From the NCBI GenBank assembly GCA_943362175.1, contig CALRIU020000006.1, positions 201,522-265,521 of the forward strand: a stretch of DNA of 64,000 nt. The letters run 5' to 3'. Shown here piece by piece: positions 1 to 9,557 of the stretch. The notes beneath the pieces were generated by a model, which worked only from the letters and a program-made list of their open reading frames with translations, was not told where the DNA came from and did no database searches. Source of the DNA: UBA4416 sp943362175. Its GTDB lineage: Bacteria; Bacteroidota; Bacteroidia; B-17B0; Aurantibacillaceae. The stretch's first letter is position 1. Each line of letters starts with the position of its first letter. Both the position numbers and the translations under genes were made by a program.

Positions 1-182
1 ATTGCCTATGACAAAAGAGTAGCAAGATCCGAAATGATATTCAGATAGTACGGTTTGATTAGCTAAGTCATTTAATGCCAATACTTTAAACTTATTTGAT
101 ATATCGTTTTACATTACATTTTATTCCAGTAAAACTTTATATTAGTGTCGCTCAAACCGATTTTCATTAAGATTTTAAACAA
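1..182. other. AT-rich leader before the defence operon
   Basis: No complete gene is visible. Frame 1 is open from base 1 to a TAG ending at base 48, so the first 15 codons could be the tail of an upstream gene; this is too short to judge. The rest is strongly AT-rich and should contain the promoter of the XRE gene at 183. A TATATTAG sequence near 133-140 matches the Bacteroidota -7 consensus TAnnTTTG at seven of eight positions, but no convincing -33 partner was found. Confidence 0.4.
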
Positions 183-380
183 ATGAACCGAATTAAAGAA
201 GTACTGGAAGAAAAGGGTATTAAACAAACCTGGCTTTCTGAGAAACTTGGGAAAAGTTACCCTGTTATTAATGGCTATGTTCAAAATAGAGTGCAGCCAA
301 AACTGGAAGTTCTATACAAGATCGCAGAAATTTTAAAAGTCGATCCAAGGGATTTATTAGTTTTTGAGAAAGATAAGTAA
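183..380 (+). CDS. XRE/Cro-family HTH regulator
   Basis: This 65-residue protein is essentially one Cro/C1-type helix-turn-helix. Residues about 4-58 cover five helices, with the recognition segment around LGKSYPVINGYVQN and the typical ending LYKIAEILKVDPRDLL. Such small regulators often head restriction-modification or phage-defence operons and delay or repress their expression. It is the first gene of the operon: its TAA overlaps the next ATG by one base (TAATG at 378-382), which implies translational coupling. Autorepression of the operon is an inference. No clear palindromic operator was found in the 182 bases upstream. Confidence 0.85.
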   Translation: MNRIKEVLEEKGIKQTWLSEKLGKSYPVINGYVQNRVQPKLEVLYKIAEILKVDPRDLLVFEKDK

Positions 381-2962
381 TGATAAGAGATTTTAAAATT
401 GAGGATATCTGGAACGACGTTGGTTTTAAACCAACCCCTGATCAGATCAAGGCCATTAAGCACTTCGATGGGCCACTTTATATTACAGCGGGACCCGGCT
501 CAGGAAAAACCCGTGTCTTGTTATGGAGAACGGTTAATTTAATTGTTTTTCATAATGTAGCACCTAATGAAATTTTACTGACTACATTCACTGAAAAGGC
601 CGCTCATCAATTGAAAGATGGACTGCAATCCTACTTGGGAATGGCGAGTAATTATACTGGCCAACAATATGACATTGCAAGCATGTATATTGGAACCGTT
701 CATTCTATTTGCCAAAAGTTATTAAGTGATAGAAGGTTTTCTAAAAATAGAGAAAGAAGATCAGCAGTAAAGTTAATGGATGAATTGGAGCAGTACTTTT
801 TCTTAAGACGAGGAAAGGTTTGGAATAGACTTTTGGCGGCGGGAGAAATTGACGAAGTCGAGATCAACGCATTCTTCCAGAAGAAAAGACCGGAGTTTGC
901 AAATAAATATAAAGCCATAACTGATTGCCAAAATTTATTTAATCGATTCTCGGAGGAGCGTTTAGATATTGAAGGAACCATTAAAGGATTAGGCGAAAAC
1001 GACACGCTCCTTGCATTATTGCTAATGTATCAAGAATATCTCAACTGCTTGAAAGATGAAGCTGATACTGAGCTTTGTGATTTCTCGCTAATTCAAGAGA
1101 GTGCTCTTAAAGTCGTTGAACAATATGATGAAGCAAAAACCGTCTTTAAACACATAATTGTGGATGAATATCAGGATACAAATTTTATTCAAGAGCAATT
1201 ATATTTTAAACTCGCTGGAAATAAACACATTTGTGTGGTTGGTGACGATGATCAAGCGCTATATCGCTTTCGGGGGTCAACTGTTGAAAATTTTGTTGAG
1301 TTTCCGGAACGTGTTCAGCAATACCTGAACTCAACCACAACAAAAATTTCTCTTTCTGCCAATTATCGCTCAAGAAAGAAAATCGTTGATTTTTATACTT
1401 CATTTATAGAAGCTGAAGATTGGAAAAAAGACTCAGATCCTCAAGATCAATACAGAGTTCATGACAAAAACATTCATGCTAATTCCTCTGACGTTGGTCC
1501 TGCTGTAATTACTACAGGCAAAAAAGACCAAGACTGGATCGAGCAAACCTCAAAACTATGCAAAAAGCTAATTAAGGAAAAACTTGTTAATGATCCAAAT
1601 CAAATTGCATTCCTGTTTCCATCCATTCAGGGGAATACAAGAGCCGCAGCCATGATAACCGCTCTACGAAGCGAAGGATTAAATGTTTATGCACCGAGAG
1701 CCGGTATATTTTTGGAAGTTCCTGAAGCCACAGAAATATTTGGCCTGTTTGCGCATGTTTTTGATTATGCAATTCAGAACCAATTTTCTGGTTACGAATA
1801 TAACAGTTTTAAAACTTGGTTCTCTGGAGCGATTGCTACGGCAAAAAGCATTATAATTGGTGATGATGACCTAAAGTCATTTGTAAACGCAAAAAAAACA
1901 GAAATTCGAAAAGTCGTTTCCGATTACAACGCTCTCATTAAAGTGGTAAAAAAAGAACTTTGGAGTCTTGATCAGCAGTACGATGCCGATTTAATGCGTC
2001 GCAAACTATCCACAGCAACAGCACTGTCTGAAGGCGCTAAAAAAGCATTGTTGAGTCCATATCTAAGTCGAATTGTCAATGAGCGTTTAAAGGAAAATAA
2101 AAATCCGTTTAAATTAAGTCAAATCATAAACCGTGTAACGTCGCTAGATTGGAGTTTAATGGATTTATTTTATCAACTAAACGGCTTCAATCATTTTAAA
2201 GAATATTACAACCAAGCACAAAACGAAGGAAACGAAGCATCCATATGCAATATGTCGATCATTTCGGGATACATCTCCAAATTCATGGAAATGTATTCGC
2301 CTATACTATCTTCAAAATTCCTGGATCAGGATAATTTTTCCCGGCTCTTCTTTTCTTCCTATCTCTACACATTACATCGTAAAGGAGAGAGCGAATACGA
2401 AGATGAGGATAATCCATTTCCAAAAGGAAATATTCCTTTTCTTACAATTCATCAAGCAAAAGGCCTGGAATTCCCCATAGTTTTTGTTTATCCATCCAAA
2501 CAAGAAAGGGAGGCTAGTGTTGTGGAAAAAACTATAAGGCAACTAAAACCTGTCAACGGCGAACCTATAGAGAAGATTCAGCTTTTTGATATAATGAGAA
2601 TGTTCTATGTTGGCCTTTCAAGGGCAGAACAACTTCTCATAGTTCCGCAAATAAAGGGTCGTGGAATTTCGATGCCGGATGCATTTGAGCGTGTTTTTGA
2701 AAAAAGCACCATCCCCAAAATATCAGAATTTGATAATGCAATTCTTCCTGAAATAAAACATGCGAGAGAGTCTGCTATTAGTCGTCCCTATTCATACACT
2801 GCTGACTATTTGGCTTACGAAAAGTGTCCGAGGCAATATATGATCTTTAGAAAATATGGCTTTATACCTTCACGAAGCCAAACAATGTTTTTTGGATCGT
2901 TAGTTCATAACACAATCGAAGATTTACATGAAAAACTCAAAAGTATGAGAGAAGCATCATGA
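380..2962 (+). CDS. UvrD/PcrA-like superfamily 1 DNA helicase with N-half of a nuclease domain
   Basis: An 860-residue SF1A helicase. Visible motifs are Walker A AGPGSGKT (37-44), motif Ia TFTEKAAHQL, Walker B DEYQD (262-266), motif III GDDDQALYRFRGS (about 288-300), motif IV NYRS, motif V TIHQAKGLEF (about 688) and motif VI FYVGLSRAEQ (about 743). The C-terminus continues into the start of a RecB/AddB-type PD-(D/E)XK nuclease, shown by a CPRQY cysteine (about 816) and FFGSLVHNTIEDLH. The rest of that nuclease, with catalytic residues and three more cysteines, lies in the next gene, which overlaps by ATGA at 2959-2962. The two products probably form one helicase-nuclease. Family knowledge: 3'-5' translocation and unwinding. 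A defence role is inferred from the operon. Confidence 0.9.
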   Translation: MIRDFKIEDIWNDVGFKPTPDQIKAIKHFDGPLYITAGPGSGKTRVLLWRTVNLIVFHNVAPNEILLTTFTEKAAHQLKDGLQSYLGMASNYTGQQYDIASMYIGTVHSICQKLLSDRRFSKNRERRSAVKLMDELEQYFFLRRGKVWNRLLAAGEIDEVEINAFFQKKRPEFANKYKAITDCQNLFNRFSEERLDIEGTIKGLGENDTLLALLLMYQEYLNCLKDEADTELCDFSLIQESALKVVEQYDEAKTVFKHIIVDEYQDTNFIQEQLYFKLAGNKHICVVGDDDQALYRFRGSTVENFVEFPERVQQYLNSTTTKISLSANYRSRKKIVDFYTSFIEAEDWKKDSDPQDQYRVHDKNIHANSSDVGPAVITTGKKDQDWIEQTSKLCKKLIKEKLVNDPNQIAFLFPSIQGNTRAAAMITALRSEGLNVYAPRAGIFLEVPEATEIFGLFAHVFDYAIQNQFSGYEYNSFKTWFSGAIATAKSIIIGDDDLKSFVNAKKTEIRKVVSDYNALIKVVKKELWSLDQQYDADLMRRKLSTATALSEGAKKALLSPYLSRIVNERLKENKNPFKLSQIINRVTSLDWSLMDLFYQLNGFNHFKEYYNQAQNEGNEASICNMSIISGYISKFMEMYSPILSSKFLDQDNFSRLFFSSYLYTLHRKGESEYEDEDNPFPKGNIPFLTIHQAKGLEFPIVFVYPSKQEREASVVEKTIRQLKPVNGEPIEKIQLFDIMRMFYVGLSRAEQLLIVPQIKGRGISMPDAFERVFEKSTIPKISEFDNAILPEIKHARESAISRPYSYTADYLAYEKCPRQYMIFRKYGFIPSRSQTMFFGSLVHNTIEDLHEKLKSMREAS

Positions 2963-3852
2963 AAGAGGATTTGAATATTATAAAGAATAAGAAAAAACAA
3001 CTGGAGGAACTTCAGCGGCAGGTTGAGCTTGAACAGTTTATTCTGGATGCTTTTGAAATGAACTTCGAACGTCTCCGACTTGAAGGTGGCCATGCAATAG
3101 CTCCTGAAGTGAAAAGACAGGCACTTTTGCAGGTCCTTATCTATTACAGGAAATTGAAAGAAATAGCCGAAACAGTGACAGAAACCGAGGTTAAGTTGAC
3201 TCTCCCACAGCAAACCTCACCAAATGGCAACAAGTTTACCATTGAAGGAGTAGTTGACATTGTAAGGGATAATACAGGATCTACAACCATGTATGATGTT
3301 AAAACGCATGATGCTGACTTCGTAAGGGGGAATATAGAAAACTACGACAAGCAGCTAAATGTGTACACACACATCTGGCAAAAATTACGAAACCAACGGT
3401 TAGATTCCACGGCCATTATTGCTACGCAATTTCCGCATGCTTTAAAAAAGGCTCTTGATGAAGATGACGAAACGAAGATTGACAGGGAGCTTGGAAAATG
3501 GAATCCTATAATCCCCATCCCATTCTCGGCTGAAAGTGTTGACTCCACAATTGACCAATTTGCCTGTGTTGTAGACAAGATTGAAGGACGTCAATTTTCT
3601 CCACCGTCAACTAACAAACTGAAAGAGCTGGTTCAGGGAACAAAAGAGCGTTTTGCGACTCGTGTGTGCAGAAACTGTGATGCGCGGTACTCGTGCGATT
3701 CGTATCGTGAATATTCTCAGGAAACCCAATCCTTTAGAGGAGGATTTGCAGAATACATTTCTGATTTGGGTTTAGACGAAGAAATTGAAAATTGGACCAA
3801 CACTAACTCGCTGGAGTCACCTGCTCCGGATAATATAAACGATTTAATTTAA
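2959..3852 (+). CDS. PD-(D/E)XK nuclease, C-half (AddB/Cas4-like Fe-S type)
   Basis: This 297-residue protein completes the nuclease begun at the helicase C-terminus. The core motif is visible as EGVVDIV (Asp100) followed by YDVKTHD (Asp113, Lys115), then the QLNVYTHIW helix. Near the C-terminus CRNCDARYSC gives Cys237, Cys240 and Cys246. Together with the CPRQY cysteine of the preceding gene these make the four ligands expected for an AddB/Cas4-type iron-staple 4Fe-4S cluster. Splitting such a domain over two overlapping genes is unusual. The overlap is a plain ATGA stop/start, and I saw no in-phase slippery heptamer, so two coupled polypeptides are more likely than programmed frameshifting. 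An old frameshift in a once-fused gene is the alternative. Confidence 0.8.
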   Translation: MKEDLNIIKNKKKQLEELQRQVELEQFILDAFEMNFERLRLEGGHAIAPEVKRQALLQVLIYYRKLKEIAETVTETEVKLTLPQQTSPNGNKFTIEGVVDIVRDNTGSTTMYDVKTHDADFVRGNIENYDKQLNVYTHIWQKLRNQRLDSTAIIATQFPHALKKALDEDDETKIDRELGKWNPIIPIPFSAESVDSTIDQFACVVDKIEGRQFSPPSTNKLKELVQGTKERFATRVCRNCDARYSCDSYREYSQETQSFRGGFAEYISDLGLDEEIENWTNTNSLESPAPDNINDLI

Positions 3853-3856
3853 AAAT

Positions 3857-5686
3857 ATGGCAGAAGAACTTAAACCATCTTACAATTTTAGCAACGATAG
3901 ATTAAATGAACTAAAATCATTGTTTCCTGAAGCATTTGAGGACGGCAATTTTAATGTAGATGCTCTCAAAGATTTAATTGGAGAGTATGGAACGGATAAC
4001 AATGTTAAAGAGCATTTCGGGTTGAATTGGGTAGGGAAAATGGATGCGAGGAAAATTGCTTCTATTCCACCTACTGGTACATTAAAACCTTGCCAAGGAG
4101 AAGGGACAGCTGAAGATAGCACTGGCAATATTTTTATTGAAGGAGAGAATCTTGAGGTTCTAAAAATTTTAAGAAAATCCTACTCAGAAAAAATACGGAT
4201 GATATATATTGATCCGCCCTATAATACTGGATATGATTTTGTCTATAAAGATGATTTTTCCGATTCAACAGAAGAGTATCTCAGAAAAGCCAAAGATCAA
4301 AGCGACGAGGAACTACTTGTATCAAACCCTAAAACTTCTGGTAAATACCATTCTAATTGGCTTTCTTTTCTATATCCAAGAATCAGAATAGCTAAGGATC
4401 TCTTAGAGGCAAATGGTCTAATATTTGTTTCCATTGATGACAATGAAGTGCACAATCTTCGCTCATTGATGAATGAGATATTTGGAGAGGAGAATTTTGT
4501 GGAGCAGATTATATGGAAAAACAAATATGGTGCAGGTGCTAAAACGGTAGGCTTTATTAGTGTTCATGAATATATCCTTTGTTACTCTAAAACTCCTGTA
4601 AAAGATATTGAAGCAACCCTCGACGAAGAAGGGATTAAAGCCTATAACAAAAAAGATGAGAATTTTGAGGTTCGGGGAGGATATTTTACACAACCCCTAA
4701 TGACTACTTCAATGGACGATAGGCCTAACTTGCAATACTCCGTTTTCCATCAGGGTGTCGAAATCAAGCCTGTGAAACAATGGGTTTGGTCTAAAGAACG
4801 TCTGGAGAAAGCTATTGCTCAAAATGAGGTTGTCTTTAATCAGAAAACGGATGGTTCTTTTAGTGTCAGATCAAAGCAATATTTAAAAGATGAAAAGGGT
4901 AATATTAGAAAAGGTAAACCCATTTCTCTGTGGAATGGCCCGTTTACACAAGAGGGAACGAATGACATTACGGAAATTCTGGGTGAAAATATCTTTGGAT
5001 TTACTAAGCCTGTAAATCTTATTAAGGAGCTATTTTCAATATCAGTTAATAATATTTATAGTAATGACGGAATATATCTTGACTTTTTTGCAGGTTCTGG
5101 TACGTCCGCGCAAGCTATTTTTGAATTGAATAAAAAGGATAATGGATCAAGAAAAATAATTTGTATCCAAATAGATGAAAAATGTTCTCCAACTTCAACA
5201 GCAAGTAAGATGGGAATTAATAAAATATCGGACATTACTTTAAAAAGAATCAAAGAGGCTATTAAATTAAAAAACTATGCCGAAGGGATTCGTAAATATA
5301 AGTTAGCAAGTTCAAATATCTATAAGTGGCAAGACTTTGACTCAACGCAGGGGTCAATTTTTGATTTCAGTAAACAATTAGAGCTTAGTTTAAAAAGCCC
5401 AATCCGCGATAACGCTAAAGAATTGGATGTAATAACCGAAATTATTTTGCAAAAAGGTTTTTCACTAAATTCTACAGTAGATAAAGTAGGAAATTCCATT
5501 TTTGAAGTCGTAGACGAAACAATAAAATTTAAATTGATTATCGCGCTAAAGTCGAAGCTCGAGAAATCAGATATAGACAGTTTACAAATGGACTCTTCCG
5601 ATCATTTTATTTGTATTGACAATTCATTCGAAAGCGATTCACTTAAAATGAATTTAGAGGCGAGGTGCAATCTTTTTACAATCTAA
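3857..5686 (+). CDS. Type III-like N6-adenine DNA methyltransferase (Mod)
   Basis: This 609-residue protein has beta-class methylase order: the catalytic motif IV DPPYNTG (from Asp119) comes first and the AdoMet-binding motif I DFFAGSGT (409-416) much later. The roughly 250 residues between them are the likely target-recognition region. This matches type III Mod subunits in order and length. It should methylate adenine on one strand of an asymmetric site, protecting host DNA and giving the Res partner its specificity. It starts 4 bases after the nuclease gene and ends 4 bases before res. The recognition sequence cannot be read from the protein. Confidence 0.9.
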   Translation: MAEELKPSYNFSNDRLNELKSLFPEAFEDGNFNVDALKDLIGEYGTDNNVKEHFGLNWVGKMDARKIASIPPTGTLKPCQGEGTAEDSTGNIFIEGENLEVLKILRKSYSEKIRMIYIDPPYNTGYDFVYKDDFSDSTEEYLRKAKDQSDEELLVSNPKTSGKYHSNWLSFLYPRIRIAKDLLEANGLIFVSIDDNEVHNLRSLMNEIFGEENFVEQIIWKNKYGAGAKTVGFISVHEYILCYSKTPVKDIEATLDEEGIKAYNKKDENFEVRGGYFTQPLMTTSMDDRPNLQYSVFHQGVEIKPVKQWVWSKERLEKAIAQNEVVFNQKTDGSFSVRSKQYLKDEKGNIRKGKPISLWNGPFTQEGTNDITEILGENIFGFTKPVNLIKELFSISVNNIYSNDGIYLDFFAGSGTSAQAIFELNKKDNGSRKIICIQIDEKCSPTSTASKMGINKISDITLKRIKEAIKLKNYAEGIRKYKLASSNIYKWQDFDSTQGSIFDFSKQLELSLKSPIRDNAKELDVITEIILQKGFSLNSTVDKVGNSIFEVVDETIKFKLIIALKSKLEKSDIDSLQMDSSDHFICIDNSFESDSLKMNLEARCNLFTI

Positions 5687-5690
5687 TTCT

Positions 5691-8600
5691 ATGAAATTAA
5701 AATTTAACGATAGCCAAGATTTCCAAATAAAAGCAATTGATAGTATTGCTGATCTATTTGTTGACTTTGGCAACTATTCAAAAGAGTGGGATTTAACTAG
5801 CGATGATATAGTATCTAATATACCTGAAAATGAAGATTTAGATGAAGAATGGCTGCTCTCAAATTTAAATACCATTCAAACAGTTTTTAATTCTGAAATG
5901 GATGCGCGGCAAACTCCTACAATGAAAATCGATGTAAACCGCTCTTTGGATTTAGATAGAGGACAAATGCTAGAGGGAGTAAAAAATGATGTCTATCAAT
6001 ACCCAACATTTTCTGTTGAGATGGAGACTGGTACGGGTAAAACATATGTTTATTTACGAACCATTTATAAACTGAATAAAGAATATGGATTTTCAAAGTT
6101 TATAATTGTTGTCCCTTCTGTAGCTATATTTCAGGGAGTGAAAAAATCTTTCGACATTATGAAGGATCACTTTGAAACAATATTTGGTAAACAAATCATA
6201 GCACTACGAGCGTATGATTCATCGAGAATGCCCGAAGTGAAAGCGTATGCGACGAATAGAAACATCGAAATTTTGCTGATGACACTAGCATCCTTCAATA
6301 GCACTAAAAACAATATTTATAAACGCGGGGAGTTGCCAGGTGATCTATTTCCTTATGAATACATTCAAAAAACACGACCTATAGTAATTCTAGATGAACC
6401 GCAAAATATGAATACCCAGCAATCGAAAGACGCTATCAGGACGCTAAAGCCGTTATTTTCGATTCGTTATAGCGCAACACACAAGGAAACACCCAATCTC
6501 GTTTATAGGCTAACACCTCTGGAAGCGTTCAGAAGGAATTTGGTAAAGAAAATTCAGGTAGTTGGAATAACTGAATCGGAAACCGGTGGCAAGGCGCTGA
6601 TGAGTTTGAAGGAAGTGAAAGGCAGTGGTAAAAGTGCGAAAGCAGTTATTGTAACCAATACGGATAAGAAGGGTGTCCAAAAACTTGAAGAGATAACCCT
6701 CAAAACAGGTGATAACCTCCTTGACAAAACAAATAGAAAAGAACACGAGGGGCATAAGGTAACAAACATCGGATCTGGGAAAGGCCAGGAATTTATTGAA
6801 TTTGAAAATGGTGTAAGACTATCGTTTTCTGGCGGTGATGGCGTTTCAAGACCGGATATTTTTAGGTTTCAAATAAGAGAAACTTTGCTTCAGCATATCA
6901 GGATGCAGGACAAACTTCTTCCAAAAGGCATAAAAGTTATTTCTTTATTCTTTATAGACAAGGTAATAAATTTCGTTGGTGATGCAAAAACCGAAGGCAT
7001 TATTAAAAGGATTTACAAAGAAGAATTTGATCAACTAAAAGGTCGGCTGGATTTCTTTAAAGATAAAGATCCAGAGAAATTACAGGCTTCTTATTTCGCC
7101 TCTTATAAAAAAGGAAAAGGCACAGCTGAGCAAACTGTTTATCTTGATGAAGAAGCATCTAACGAAGACGGTCGAAAAGCAGAGAGAGAACAATTTGAAT
7201 TAATCATGACCAGGAAAGAGGAGCTTCTTTCTTTAGGAAATGATGTTTGTTTCATTTTTGCTCACAGTGCTCTGAAAGAAGGCTGGGATAATCCAAACGT
7301 GTTTCAGATTTGCACTTTAAACCAGACGTTGTCAGTTAGTAAAAAGAGACAAGAAATTGGACGTGGCTTGCGTTTGGCTGTTGATCAATCAGGCGAACGA
7401 ATATTCGACGATCAAGTAAATATTTTAACAGTTATTGCCAACGAAAGCTACGAGTCCTTTGCCAATACTCTTCAAAGCGAGTACTCAGAAAAAGAGGGTG
7501 GTGCTCCTCCAGTTCCAAAACCTAAACGGGCACCGGCTGAACGCCAGGATAAGCACTACGAAGGAAAGGAATTTAAAGAGTTTTGGGATAAACTATTAAG
7601 GAAGTCGAAATTTGAAATAAATATCAATTCGGATCAACTCGTTTCGTTAATTAAAACCCGCTGTAAAAAAGAAACTTTTCCAGATCCTAAAGTTGTAATA
7701 ACTAAGGGAAAGTTTGTTATTACCAACTATATATTCAAATTAAAAGGGTTTGAAGGTAATAAGGCTATTATCGACCTGATCATTGAAAACTCAAGGGGTT
7801 TAAGAGACCCTAAGGAAAACTTAAAGGTAGAAGAAGGAACTGACTTAGAATCTACATTAAAGGAACCGGGATTGAGAGGCTTCATTATAAATTCCATTGA
7901 CAGTAAAAGAACCAATCCAGAAATTGTTTTCAGGAATGGTGAAAAGATTACAAAGTTTAAACAACTTGTTTATGAAGTATCAGATAACCGCGATCAAAAA
8001 ACTAAAGAAGTACATCACGGAATAGAGAAATATAAAGTCTTTAATATTATTGATAAACTTGAGGAGGCAACATCACTTACAAAAAGGACATGCTTTCGCA
8101 TTTTTGAAGCAGTTCCGCAGGATAAACGCATTAAGATATTTACAAATCCGGAAGGATTTAGCAATAAGTTAATTGAGATAACAAGAAATGCTCTTGCAGA
8201 TCACATGGCAGAAAATATTGTTTTTGAAACGACAGATGAAAAATTCACTAGAGATATAGAAGAGCTTTTTCCTAAAACTATAGAATATGTACAAACAGAG
8301 GTCGTTCCTACTCCACAGAATGGTTTGTACAATATAACTCAAAAAGATTCTGAGATAGAGGAAGCCTTCATTTCAGCAAAATTGGAGAATGATAAAGAGG
8401 TTTTACTCTTTTTTAAATTCCCTTCAAAATACAGAATCCACTTTCCGAAGCTTATAGGAAATTACAATCCAGATTGGGCAATAGTACGCAAGGGAGAAAA
8501 TGGCAATGTCAAGATCGAATTGGTCCGCGAAACCAAAGGGACAACAGAAATTGAGAAATTACGATTTTCGCATGAAATCCGTAAGATAAAAGTAGCTGAG

Positions 8601-8753
8601 AAGCACTTTCAACAATTGGGGATTGACTACAGAGTTATAAAAGGAGACGAAGAGAACTGGTGGAAGAGTTCAAAAGACGTCGGTAATGAAGCGAAAGTTT
8701 ATAGAATACTCGAAGATGAAGACGATAATTTAAGTATTGCAGCAGAAGATTAA
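5691..8753 (+). CDS. Type III restriction enzyme, Res subunit (SF2 translocase plus nuclease)
   Basis: A 1020-residue SF2 protein of the type III Res family. Motifs are Walker A ETGTGKT (112-118), the DEAD-like box DEPQ (235-238), the SAT-like motif RYSATHKE, GWDNPNVFQI, and motif VI QEIGRGLRL (about 554). The C-terminal PD-(D/E)XK nuclease appears as NPDWAIV (Pro927-Asp928) and E-T-K (Glu947, Lys949). Length and order agree with known Res proteins near 970 residues. With Mod it should cut unmodified DNA after ATP-driven contact between target sites. The next ATG overlaps its stop by one base (TAATG). Residues look intact, so an active enzyme is expected. Confidence 0.9.
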   Translation: MKLKFNDSQDFQIKAIDSIADLFVDFGNYSKEWDLTSDDIVSNIPENEDLDEEWLLSNLNTIQTVFNSEMDARQTPTMKIDVNRSLDLDRGQMLEGVKNDVYQYPTFSVEMETGTGKTYVYLRTIYKLNKEYGFSKFIIVVPSVAIFQGVKKSFDIMKDHFETIFGKQIIALRAYDSSRMPEVKAYATNRNIEILLMTLASFNSTKNNIYKRGELPGDLFPYEYIQKTRPIVILDEPQNMNTQQSKDAIRTLKPLFSIRYSATHKETPNLVYRLTPLEAFRRNLVKKIQVVGITESETGGKALMSLKEVKGSGKSAKAVIVTNTDKKGVQKLEEITLKTGDNLLDKTNRKEHEGHKVTNIGSGKGQEFIEFENGVRLSFSGGDGVSRPDIFRFQIRETLLQHIRMQDKLLPKGIKVISLFFIDKVINFVGDAKTEGIIKRIYKEEFDQLKGRLDFFKDKDPEKLQASYFASYKKGKGTAEQTVYLDEEASNEDGRKAEREQFELIMTRKEELLSLGNDVCFIFAHSALKEGWDNPNVFQICTLNQTLSVSKKRQEIGRGLRLAVDQSGERIFDDQVNILTVIANESYESFANTLQSEYSEKEGGAPPVPKPKRAPAERQDKHYEGKEFKEFWDKLLRKSKFEININSDQLVSLIKTRCKKETFPDPKVVITKGKFVITNYIFKLKGFEGNKAIIDLIIENSRGLRDPKENLKVEEGTDLESTLKEPGLRGFIINSIDSKRTNPEIVFRNGEKITKFKQLVYEVSDNRDQKTKEVHHGIEKYKVFNIIDKLEEATSLTKRTCFRIFEAVPQDKRIKIFTNPEGFSNKLIEITRNALADHMAENIVFETTDEKFTRDIEELFPKTIEYVQTEVVPTPQNGLYNITQKDSEIEEAFISAKLENDKEVLLFFKFPSKYRIHFPKLIGNYNPDWAIVRKGENGNVKIELVRETKGTTEIEKLRFSHEIRKIKVAEKHFQQLGIDYRVIKGDEENWWKSSKDVGNEAKVYRILEDEDDNLSIAAED

Positions 8754-9556
8754 TGGAAGGCAGTTTACCTATATTAAAATGGCCAGGGGGCAAAAGATGG
8801 TTCGTAAAGTATTTGCTGGACTTATTGCCAGAGGAATACGATAGATTTATTGAGCCATTTTTTGGTGGCGGGAGCGCATTTTTTGCCATTAACCCTAAGA
8901 AAGCGTTGCTCTCGGACATAAATAAGGAATTAATAACTACCTATCGGCTGATACGAGATGATTGGAGATTTATAGAACAAAATCTGAAGGAATTTGAAAG
9001 AAAGCACTCTAAGGACTTTTATTATGAAGTAAGAGGACTTAGCCCTGAAAATAATTTTGACATTGGATTGAGAATGATTTACCTAAACAGAACTTGTTTT
9101 AATGGGATCTATCGAGTCAATGAGAAAGGAGAGTTTAATGTTCCCATTGGATCCAAAGAGAAGGTTCTTTTGGACTCAGATAATTTTGAAAATACTTCTC
9201 GCCTTTTAAAGAAAGCTACTTTATTACATTGCGACTTTGAAAAGAGTATAAATAGGGCTGCCATCGGCGACGTTATTTTTGCAGATCCTCCATATACTGT
9301 GAGGCATAATTTAAACGGATTTATTAAATATAACGAGAAATTATTTTCATGGGACGATCAAATTCGTCTTGCGAACGCACTTCAGCGAGCGAAAGAGCGG
9401 GGAGCTATTGTAATTTCAACTAACGCAAATCATGAATCTGTACGCAAGCTTTACAGAGAAAGAGAATTCAAACTTAAAACTGTAAGTAGATATAGTTCTA
9501 TTTCCGCTGATCCAGCTTCACGAAATCAATTTAAAGAATTAATTATAACCTCATAA
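8753..9556 (+). CDS. Dam-like (D12 class) DNA adenine methyltransferase
   Basis: This 267-residue protein has the alpha-class order: the AdoMet motif starts with KWPGGKRW (9-16), FIEPFFGGGSAFF follows, and the catalytic DPPY lies at 178-181. It is close in size to Dam/M.DpnII-type enzymes. It is the second adenine methylase in the operon and has no separate restriction enzyme beside it, so it may protect a second site or hemimethylated form read by the same effector set. It overlaps the res stop codon by one base and ends 1 base before the HerA-like gene, so co-translation is likely. Target specificity is unknown. Confidence 0.9.
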   Translation: MEGSLPILKWPGGKRWFVKYLLDLLPEEYDRFIEPFFGGGSAFFAINPKKALLSDINKELITTYRLIRDDWRFIEQNLKEFERKHSKDFYYEVRGLSPENNFDIGLRMIYLNRTCFNGIYRVNEKGEFNVPIGSKEKVLLDSDNFENTSRLLKKATLLHCDFEKSINRAAIGDVIFADPPYTVRHNLNGFIKYNEKLFSWDDQIRLANALQRAKERGAIVISTNANHESVRKLYREREFKLKTVSRYSSISADPASRNQFKELIITS

Positions 9557-9557
9557 T

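Noticed and set aside
2930..2962. Programmed -1 frameshift joining helicase and nuclease
   Set aside because: The second gene is in the -1 frame, but no in-phase X XXY YYZ heptamer is present near the overlap. A simple ATGA stop/start explains it.
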